Source: Clytia hemisphaerica (taxonomy: Eukaryota > Cnidaria > Hydrozoa > Leptothecata > Clytiidae). From it: a stretch of DNA of 64,000 nucleotides. The notes under the pieces were generated by a model. That model made no database searches. It was not told the origin of the DNA and saw only the letters and a program-made list of their open reading frames with translations. The stretch covers positions 124,001 to 188,000 of the forward strand of contig CACVBU010000545.1 of the NCBI GenBank assembly GCA_902728285.1. Reading direction: 5' to 3'. Below are positions 39,001 through 44,432 of this stretch, piece after piece; within the stretch, counting starts at the first letter, position 1, and each line of letters starts with the position of its first letter. Position numbers and translations under genes: made by a program.

Positions 39001-41634
39001 GCCCCTTCAAGGCTTTGGAACCAATGATTTTGATACGTTTTCTTTGTTCAATCTAGGTGACAACGGTGGATCGTTACCAGGGGCAACAGAACGATTACAT
39101 CATCCTATCGCTCGTCCGAACGAAAACGGTCGGTCATTTACGAGATGTCCGTCGTCTCATTGTCGCCATGTCTCGTGCAAGACTCGGTCTCTACGTTTTC
39201 GCACGTGTCAGTCTGTTTCAGAATTGTTTTGAACTTCGACCAGCCTTTAGTCAGGTAGGTTTTGATTAGATTTAGTGAATTGATATTCCCTAAGGGCTTG
39301 GTTGGAATTAATAATAAATGTTTTGATTTGTTGTTTTAGGGCCAGAACTCAAGCGAAAAAAAAGTCAAAAAAAGTCAATCAGCAAATTAATAGAATAAGC
39401 TCGATTTTAGGCACGAAAGCTCAACGATATACAGCTCGATAGATAACACTTCATTCAATAATAATACGACTCAAAAATTAATAGTACCAAAGTGTTTAAC
39501 CTGTACCGCCTCGAGCACCACAGACGATCTTTACTTTCTTTTCAAAAAATCTTGTTCAAGGCATATTCATCACGAATTTCATCCTCATTTTCTATTCAGT
39601 TGATGGCACGTCCAATGAATTTGTTCTTGGCGCCCGATGAAAAGTACCCTTCACAAAGACCCGTAAGCTATTACCTTATTTAGAGTGACAACAACTTTCT
39701 CTGGCAATGCTTTTGGTACAGAAGTAAAATCAATTCTAGCCTCTCCAATGGAAATTTTAATATATTAACGTATTTCTCGAAATGTTTTACAATAACTGAA
39801 ATTCTTACTCTAATTTGAAGAAAGTCTCAGAAATCTTGGCATTAAAGAGCTAGTCGAGTGTGTACCCTCATAACACTAGCCTACTATATATTAGACTTGA
39901 ATTTTAGCTTAAGCTTTTTCATTAAAACCTGCACCTTGCAGCTATCGACTAGCTTGGCTTATTCAAAAGACATCAATGTCTCAAAGAGTTATTTCCGATT
40001 TGTTGTTAGTAGAATTTTAAAGGCCTATAACCTTTTATAGATTTTGAGAAATAGTAGGGTAATCGTTATGCTAAATTGAATTATTGAAAATATTAGGCTT
40101 TTAGGAACTATTGAAAAAATAGGATAAATTTTTCAAAAAAGTGTTTTAAGGGCATTAAGACAGTCTCTGATCGATTAACCTAACCAATACACTTATTTTA
40201 GGGACTTATAACTCTTCTATTCTACTCTTCCTTTTTTAGATCAACGTATTACCATCAGGCAAACCTTTCATCCTCAATGACATGCCACAGATGGCACAGT
40301 ACGTCTATGACATCTACTCTCAACGCGTCCAAGAGATGGAACGACTAGAAAAGGTACGTTCACCACATTGCTTTTCATTTAAAATTTGGTATGTTTTGAT
40401 ATCTTCCCTCTTCCAAAGTTCGAATGCATCACTGATTGCTGTATTTTGTTCGAGTTATCGAGACGAGATTGTTAACTTAAGAGGCCAGCAAACTTGTTCA
40501 TTTTTACTATTTTTACGTTTTCTATTTTTCGATATCCTTGATGATATGATTAGTTAGTAGGGCCATCCATGTTGGATGGAAAGTTGGAATCGTTCAACGG
40601 CCTTAAGATTATTTTACTCGAAATAATATCTTCCCGATCAAGTATAATTTTTGAAGATTCCACAAGTACTCAGAAAATGTTTAAAAAGTGTTCACATACT
40701 TTTGCGACAGTTTTTACGAAGAGTTTTAGCTTTTTGAGGTCATCGAGCAGTCATCGAATAAAAGGTCAATATGAACGGCTATGTCCTGTTAGAGTTTGTT
40801 CATCAAACGTTAGAGTTTGTTCATCAAACTTGGGATCATTTGTTTTGTCAACGTTAGAGAGAGGGTGGAGTTGTCGTCACTTCCTTAGCATCGTGATATT
40901 TTCACATTCAAAATAATTTGTGTCTGCTATTTTCGTTGTTACGCTAGATGTCATGGAAAAATGAGATGTTTTACTTAGTTTCTTTTTCTTCATAATCAGT
41001 TGAAGATGTTTCTTTTATGGAAACGAACATGCCTTTTCTAATTAGACTCAGACTGTTGTTTATTCCAAAATTTAAAGTTCAGTCTACCATCTACCTTTTC
41101 TCCTAAACATATGGAACGTTCAAGCTTCATGAGTTAAGGTTGACGTTTTGTCTTAAAAGAGGATCAATAGACCTTTTCATAAATTACGTCACGAACATCA
41201 CTTGCCTCGTTTTGAAATTATTGCCATGGTGATTAACTCCCAGCGGATTTTATTGCAACTACTTTCTATTCATTAAAAAAACATTTAATGTCTCAAGGGA
41301 TATGATCACCATGGAAATTTTTTGAATACGAGGCAAGTGATGTTCGTGACGTAATTTATGAAAAAGTCTATAAACCATAAGACCGGAGACAATCTAGTGC
41401 TAATTTTTTCTCAGGGACTTTTATTATATCATGTCCTTCATAATTTGTTTTTGATATTGTTCTTACCATCTTCTATTACTTTCATTCCAGCTGAAGAAGT
41501 CACAACCTAAATCTGAACCCAAATCGGAACCAAAATCGGACGACAAAAAACCCGATTCGGGTGATCAGAAAAATGCATCGCAGACGAAAGTTGAAAAGCA
41601 ACAAATGATCGTCAATGAAGTTGAAATGAACTGA
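9063..41634 (+). CDS. AQR: Intron-binding protein aquarius, spliceosomal RNA helicase, 45 coding exons
   Basis: Complete gene, 1435 residues (human AQR is about 1485). Aquarius is an SF1 RNA helicase of the Upf1-like group. It binds introns in the nuclear spliceosome and links splicing to intron-encoded snoRNP assembly. The N-terminal half is the helical scaffold; the helicase follows with Walker A GPPGTGKT (833-840), motif II EEAAQ (1069-1073), GDHHQLPP (1102-1109), DRYQGQQND (1268-1276) and VAMSRAR (1299-1305). The start at 9063 has A at -3. Frames join exactly across all exons: 9063-9140, 9374-9430, 9598-9674, 10425-10470, 10955-11029, 11541-11618, 11923-11982, 12346-12414, 12629-12729, 13108-13184, 13322-13386, 14212-14325, 15288-15508, 15710-15815, 17210-17281, 18625-18673, 18995-19087, 19509-19557, 20174-20225, 20420-20446, 20622-20721, 21066-21163, 21340-21412, 21883-21989, 22362-22421, 23644-23753, 24625-24715, 24997-25034, 29001-29177, 29670-29850, 30354-30463, 30683-30749, 30917-30985, 31143-31187, 31364-31429, 32018-32138, 32929-33107, 33669-33728, 34031-34158, 34544-34715, 38646-38816, 39057-39254, 39600-39662, 40240-40353, 41491-41634. 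The C-terminal tail is short, with KSEPKSEP-type repeats. No disabling change seen. Confidence 0.95.
9875..10326. mobile_element. TIR element in AQR intron 3
   Basis: The inverted termini share CCCAAGCGATTTAAAGTACC followed by TGAAAAT, preceded by ATATGT-ACT. The inside is a run of GACCGGTCC/GGTCTAG-type motifs. It ends about 100 bp before AQR exon 4. TSD not resolved; no ORF. Confidence 0.7.
10581..10873. mobile_element. hAT-type non-autonomous element in AQR intron 4
   Basis: The termini are CAGTAGCGTGG...CCACGCTACTG, flanked by the perfect 8-bp direct repeat CTAAGGGG (10573-10580 and 10874-10881). CAG-type TIRs with an 8-bp TSD are the hallmark of hAT transposons. At 293 bp it is far too short for a transposase. 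It ends 81 bp before exon 5. Confidence 0.9.
13770..14032. mobile_element. CCCTGGACCAAG MITE in AQR intron 11, copy 1
   Basis: The inverted ends are CCCTGGACCAAG at the left and CTTGGTCCAGGG at the right. Sub-terminal TTTGATYRRAGTTTTT motifs are also inverted. A related copy occupies about 62848-63035 in a PIP5K intron. TSD not clear. Confidence 0.75.
14702..15061. mobile_element. G-rich short element, CATGGCATG termini, 5-bp TSD
   Basis: It begins CATGGCATG and ends CATGCCATG, with the 5-bp direct repeat AGAGG on both sides (14697-14701 and 15062-15066). The inside has C/G runs and repeated AGGGGGTACCT units. It has the same plan as 1886-2515 but diverged ends. It lies in AQR intron 12. Confidence 0.85.
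16110..16942. mobile_element. Foldback element with ACCGGGTGC ends in AQR intron 14
   Basis: The arms, about 16111-16325 and 16722-16941, are inverted copies of more than 200 bp containing ACTACCG, GCACC, TCGAGATA and GGATGCTCTAACTTGAATTT. The middle about 400 bp is not repeated. Peptides of 65 and 81 codons read from the two arms on opposite strands mirror each other, so they are not genes. The end sequence resembles the element at 22585-23388. Confidence 0.8.
17563..17815. repeat. TATAAGAATC tandem repeat family, copy in AQR intron 15
   Basis: Two to three degenerate units contain GGTAATTAGTTSTTASAAAG and ACTCTTGATTGAAGGCAATAT. The same family occurs in inverted orientation at 37690-37980 inside the foldback element. 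A more distant relative may form the array at 43800-44110. Confidence 0.65.
19625..19773. mobile_element. Pogo/Tigger-like MITE in AQR intron 18
   Basis: Left end GTCAACTCTGTCTAATTCGAA and right end GAGAGAGTCAACTG are inverted, with TA on both outer sides. Inner repeats of TTCGAATCTTTCTGTAATT match the usual short pogo-like elements. No ORF. Confidence 0.7.
19813..20076. mobile_element. TIR element rich in CAATATATTG, AQR intron 18
   Basis: The left end TTAAGGGCTAC and right end GTAGCCCTTTA are inverted, followed on each side by CTACACAATATATTG. The centre repeats CAATATATTG several times. It ends about 100 bp upstream of exon 19. Confidence 0.7.
22585..23388. mobile_element. Foldback element with GGGTGCGCCAC ends in AQR intron 25
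   Basis: The arms of about 250-300 bp are inverted. Left: GGGTGCGCCACAAAAAAAG from 22591; right: CTTTTTTGTGGCGCACCC ending at 23382. Both arms continue with matching AATTGAGCATAAC and ATTCCTATTCCAT motifs. The outer CTACCGGGTGC motif links it to the element at 16110-16942. Confidence 0.8.
24176..24571. mobile_element. TIR element (TTTTCCGTCTAAA ends) in AQR intron 26
   Basis: TTTTCCGTCTAAA at the left is mirrored by TTTAGACGGAAAA at the right. The matching inner segments (GCAGCGGCCCACTC versus GCCGCTACCCACAC on the complement) give arms of roughly 50 bp. TSD not resolved. Confidence 0.75.
26321..26960. mobile_element. Pogo-like TIR element in AQR intron 28
   Basis: Left end GACACCTGGTTATTCGAA and right end TTCGAATAACTGAAAGTGTC are inverted, with TA at 26319-26320 and 26961-26962. 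Inner repeats of CGAATAACCGGGAGAT occur near the left end. No transposase. A further GAGAGTGTCAACTGTA end at about 27350 suggests another pogo-like remnant nearby. Confidence 0.75.
27541..28239 (-). CDS. Antisense intron-nested ORF, Lys/Arg-rich protein of unknown function
   Basis: A single uninterrupted ORF of 232 codons from the first ATG, which has AAA just before it. The frame stays open a little further upstream without another ATG. It lies inside AQR intron 28, on the opposite strand. I do not recognise the family. The protein is basic and rich in Lys, Arg, Ser and Thr; it contains [12 protein letters not shown] and, near its C-terminus, KRKSLSN, a short acidic stretch (YDDIDDENE) and the ending VIKRQRV. 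The KRK/KRQR clusters could be nuclear-localisation signals. No membrane segment or signal peptide. GC is higher than in the flanks, and three CRE-like sites lie 75-130 bp upstream, which supports a real gene. It may be an unspliced host gene, a retrocopy, or the last exon of a longer gene. Confidence 0.6.
   Translation of the reverse strand: MCILSKMNVFGEKSSVTSKSLFKIASKTKVNITRAKVFTTKRKSVVDLRSKIQSRDEFHQIGKSKNPCAMAFALENSNIKKLNTGRSQINLKLYHRVLKASYKNAVLKSKPFTETRVVIKAKRRDVNDLTQRCSHPFVEIGETTFYKTTDDKVFTELADKLTNNMTISSKVHSEGIKVNKLFTSTDIVAKTLSGAESNTSKGVKRKSLSNIEYDDIDDENEHFEQVIKRQRV
28314..28369 (-). promoter_or_regulatory. Cluster of CRE/ATF-like sites upstream of the nested ORF
   Basis: A full palindromic TGACGTCA at 28314-28321, ACGTCA at 28336-28341 and TGACGTAA at 28362-28369 lie 75-130 bp before the ATG at 28239. 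A locally CpG-rich stretch (28384-28440) follows. Binding by CREB/ATF-type bZIP factors is inferred from the motif only. Confidence 0.45.
30105..30345. repeat. Dispersed repeat in AQR intron 30, related to 31530-31910
   Basis: It shares GGTTAGAGGCGACCCAAAGGC-like and CTGGATTGCT...ACCCTTCTC...GAACATCAAG...TACCATTTTTGT segments with 31530-31910 in intron 35. The copy here lacks the hairpin insertion found in the other. Confidence 0.6.
31530..31910. repeat. Dispersed repeat in AQR intron 35, interrupted by a hairpin element
   Basis: Same family as 30105-30345. The sequence is split by the TA-flanked hairpin at 31575-31760; the outer parts align with the uninterrupted copy. Confidence 0.6.
31575..31760. 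mobile_element. Hairpin MITE with TTCGTCGGGGAAAA repeats
   Basis: Left end CCTTATCGGGGAAAACTTCG and right end CGAAGTTTTCCCCGATAAGG are perfect inverses, flanked by TA. The inside is several GGGGAAAATTTTCGTC units. The related repeat at 30105-30345 acts as an empty-site paralogue. Confidence 0.85.
34905..36390. repeat. Left-arm tandem array, about 75-bp unit
   Basis: About 19 units contain GGACTTGCAAATGTTGTG, TGTGTTCGATCCAATAGCTG and an A-run followed by TCATTTTT. Most units are a multiple of three long and lack stops in some frames, which produces long spurious ORFs (up to 223 codons) repeating a 25-residue peptide on both strands. Confidence 0.95.
36620..37660 (+). pseudogene. Degenerate non-LTR retrotransposon RT fragments
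   Basis: Translation in shifting frames gives [15 protein letters not shown] with QYAYDTSIF (a decayed YADD-box region), then [18 protein letters not shown]. It continues with [21 protein letters not shown] and [19 protein letters not shown], typical of the C-terminal part of non-LTR reverse-transcriptase ORFs. Several frameshifts and in-frame stops show it is dead. It lies between the arms of the foldback element, so it was captured or inserted there. Confidence 0.75.
37690..37980. repeat. TATAAG repeat units inside the foldback element
   Basis: About two units of roughly 135 bp contain TTTGTTTACTTTGTAAGAAC and TTATTGATTTGATTCTTATA. They are inverted relatives of 17563-17815. Confidence 0.7.
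37985..38262. repeat. Right-arm tandem array (inverted)
   Basis: About 3.5 units are the reverse complement of the left-arm unit, e.g. GCTATTGGATCGAACACACA and CACAACWTTTGCAAGTC. Much shorter than the left array, so the two arms have changed copy number independently. Confidence 0.9.
38859..39018. mobile_element. AGCCCCGAAGGGGCT MITE in AQR intron 41
   Basis: Left end AAGCCCCGAAGGGGCTAGAG and right end GCCCCTTCAAGGCTTT are inverted relatives. Inner landmarks CTCAAACAAGAGAA, ACGCG and GGGAAAT...CATTTCCCATCCA are shared with 42568-42850. It ends about 40 bp before exon 42. Confidence 0.75.
41170..41368. mobile_element. Palindromic MITE in AQR intron 44
   Basis: Inverted arms start GACCTTTTTCATAAATTACG-like and continue through CGTCACGAACATCACTTGCC. 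TA lies on both sides (41168-41169, 41369-41370). The ends resemble those of the 217-395 family, but the inner sequence differs. Confidence 0.85.
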
Positions 41635-42567
41635 AAAAGAAAAAAAAGAAGTTTAACATGAACAATCTTCATAATGGAAATGTTTTCATGGATGGAGATT
41701 CATATGTGGGGAAAACAAGGTTGGCGAACTTGGCATGGCAATCCGCAATTCATTCGTATTCTCATCTCCCTTGTTTTTGTTGTTAACATATCGAATCAAA
41801 TATATTTTCGGTTTTTTTTCGCTAACGATTCCCATAAACTAGAATAACCTAAACCCACATTACTACTTGCGTACTCAATTTCTCTAAGCTTCTAACCTCT
41901 TTAGCGCAATCTCGAAATATGTGGGTATGTGGAATTTGTGCGGCTTAATTTTTTCAGGCAAAACTTTAGAGCTACTGTTTTTATTAGTTTTTTTCATAGA
42001 AAAACATTTTTAGTCAGTTTTTTTTTAACAAAAGCTTGTTTTTTAATCTGGACAATATATATAAATCAAGTAACTGAAAATCAACTTATAGCTCTCATTT
42101 TATTCCTGAAAGCGACGGCAATTCTTAAAATTCCTTGGGGTATGCATATGTTTGAGTTGAATTAGGTTTTTACCTTGAAAAAAAGTATATGGCTAAAATT
42201 TGGAACAGTTGTTACTTATTGGTTCTACTTAGGACGGAAAATTGACCATCACAAAATCACTAAAAAGGGGTTCAAAACTTTTTTTCTTGGTGTTTCGAGG
42301 AGCGCTATGTAACAAATCTCAGCCGTATACTATTTTTTTTTCAAGGTTAGGGCCTTTTTGAGCTTACTGCCAGACTAATAGCACTTTGAACCGCTGAGAA
42401 TTATCGAAAAACGAATATATTCGTCGGCCAACTGGATCCCGCCAATCCGACATACCTTAGTCTGAATCGCAGACCTCTACAAAACCGCTAGGCTTTTGTT
42501 CACCCTCTAGCGAAAAGAGTTTCTTACAGAGGAAATATATCTATAGAGGTCTGCGATTCAGACTGTA
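41635..42567. other. AQR 3' region and intergenic spacer
   Basis: Begins with the AQR 3' UTR. I see no canonical AATAAA close to the stop. No other gene. A palindromic stretch (GTCTGAATCGCAGACCTCTA near 42460 and its inverse near 42545) is a small inverted repeat just before the next MITE. Confidence 0.4.
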
Positions 42568-42850
42568 AAGCCCGAAGGGCTAGAGGCAAAACTTCAACCC
42601 TTTTCAGACAAGAGAAATTGAAGCTACTTATTTCCTATTCAAAATGCGCCTATAACGCACCGTAATCATGACGACGGATTGTATCCAGCGGTTTCCTCGT
42701 TTTGGAGAACTACATTTTTTGAAATCTAGCAATAGATTTTAGTTTAAATCCGGCGTTTGTGCAAAAACTACGCGCGGGCGTTCTGGATGGGAATTGAGTG
42801 GTTTCATTTCTCATCCAGGAGTCTCGCCCTAGCCCGCCCTTCGGGCTTGA
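42568..42850. mobile_element. AGCCCGAAGGGCT MITE, second copy
   Basis: Left end AAGCCCGAAGGGCTAGAG and right end CTAGCCCGCCCTTCGGGCTT are inverted. Same inner landmarks as 38859-39018. Its right part (42738-42827) is also part of the direct repeat recurring at 50600. Confidence 0.75.
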
Positions 42851-43584
42851 AACTCAATGTGTAAAGCCGTGGGTAGTATTATACAGTGGAGGTCTGTCTA
42901 ACTCAAACCCATATAACCCAAATGTCTACTTAGCTCGAACAAATTTTATAATCCCTTCAGTTGACAATTTCTTAACTTTACTCCATAACTCGAAATTTCT
43001 CATCCTCCCGGGGGCGGGGGGCACTCGATTACATTTCTGAACAACGGCGGCATTTATAGACTGTATAATATAGTTCAATTTCATGTCTTAATTTTAAATG
43101 AGTCGGTGTTGTCCAAACAGGCTGTGCAAAATAAGTCAAAAATGGAAAACGGGTGCGGCGAGTCAAAATTATAAAAGTTCAGACTTGCAATTCAGCGAGA
43201 CATCATCATTCAAAATACACCCTTACAGTGCATCCAGCTAAAACGAGACCCTTATTATGCACTCTATGAAAAGTTAACCCTTACTTACATCCCTGTGCAA
43301 TGCATTTCGAAGGGTCTTATCGGAAAACCTAACCTTAGGCAGCACATGCTTAATGCCTAAATTTGCCTAAATTTTAGCGATTTTCGTGATGCGTGATGGA
43401 GAAATTTTTTTTGCGTGATGGCGTGATTAGGGGTGCCACTGGGGGGGGGGGGGCCTCATTAAGATTGACATGTGATTTTTCAGATTTGACTTTTGAAGGC
43501 CGGCCTTATAATGGTTGAAATCAGTGGTATTCCGTATAGAATAACACGATGGAAGTGTTGTTTTTCTATAAGGAGCACGAATCC
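42738..43584. repeat. Left copy of the direct repeat flanking the HEPN/NB-ARC block
   Basis: Nearly identical to 50600-51253 in the same orientation. Landmarks are TTTAAATCCGGCGTTTGTGC, ACATTTCTGAACAACGGCGG, the C/G run near 43441-43452 and AAGGAGCACGAATCC at the end. This copy has about 200 bp (42828-43027) that the right copy lacks. Confidence 0.85.
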
Positions 43585-43799
43585 GTTAGTGGATGCCAGC
43601 GCACCTTCTATCTAGCTAGGAAACCTGTCCCCTCTGACTGATAACCTTTCATAGCACCTGCATTACATTCCAGCATGATATCTCAAGTGAAATTATTTTG
43701 AATTAACTTTCTTTCAAGAAGAGTTTGATGGTTGAAGCTTCGGTATGTTTTTTGTTGTTGTTAGATAGAAAAAATACATAAAGATGAAGAAAAAAAATG

Positions 43800-44110
43800 A
43801 TTGGAACAATTTCCATTAGATTAAAAGATATTGATTCGTTTCTTATAAAGTTGATCCTTACTTACTGGAAAAATGAAAATATTGAAATTGTATTCAAAAT
43901 CCCATGTTTGTATTGAAAGAACCAACTGCCAAAGCCAATTTTTATTAGATTAAAATATATTGATTCGTTTCTTATAAAGTTGATGCTTATAAGAAAAATG
44001 AAAATATCGAAATTGTTCAAAATCCCAATTTTGTATTGAAAGAACGAACTGCCAAAAGCCAATTTTCATTAGATTAAAATATATATTGATTTGTTTCTTA
44101 TAAAGTTAAT
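43800..44110. repeat. Degenerate tandem repeat, about 127-bp period
   Basis: The anchor TTGATTYGTTTCTTATAAAG occurs at about 43831, 43960 and 44086, with matching GAAAGAACSAACTGCCAAA segments between. No gene. Confidence 0.75.
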
Positions 44111-44217
44111 GTTCATACTAAAGATATACAACCTTTGATTTTCTGATTATTTTCTAAGTCTTTTTTTCGAAACTTTTCTTCGTGGGAAACATATGCCCTC
44201 AGTAAAAATCTAAATTC

Positions 44218-44335
44218 CAAATTACAAATATGCGCAGAGAAGTATTACAATTCTGCGCAGCTCAAGTATTACAAATTTGCGCAAAGTTTATTACAAATCT
44301 GCGCAGGTATTACAAATCTGCGCACAACATATACT
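44218..44335. repeat. Short tandem repeat TATTACAAATCTGCGCA near the 3' end of the HEPN/NB-ARC gene
   Basis: Five degenerate copies of an approximately 18-24-bp unit (ATTACAAWTYTGCGCA). It lies 98-215 bp downstream of the minus-strand stop codon and so probably in that gene's 3' UTR. TTTATT at 44287-44292 reads AATAAA on the minus strand and could be the poly(A) signal. Confidence 0.6.
44287..44292 (-). terminator. Possible poly(A) signal of the HEPN/NB-ARC gene
   Basis: AATAAA on the minus strand, 141 bases past the stop codon. Position and match only. Confidence 0.35.
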
Positions 44336-44432
44336 AATGTTCTTTTTGTTAAATTAAGCTTAAAGTATAATATTTGATTTTAAATCATAGTAAAATCTTT
44401 TAGTAATAAAATAATTAGAAAATACATGAGCT

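Larger units (their letters stand above)
29746..39254 (+). other. AQR: Helicase cassette of AQR (exons 30-42)
   Basis: This part encodes the two RecA-like domains. The Walker A lysine codon is at 29764-29766 in exon 30. Motif II (EEAAQ) is in exon 37 at 33054-33068. Motif III GDHHQ ends exon 38, with LPP opening exon 39. Motifs V and VI are both in exon 42. Every motif is intact, so the ATPase should be active. The 3.9-kb intron between exons 40 and 41 interrupts the second RecA domain and carries the foldback transposon. Confidence 0.9.
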
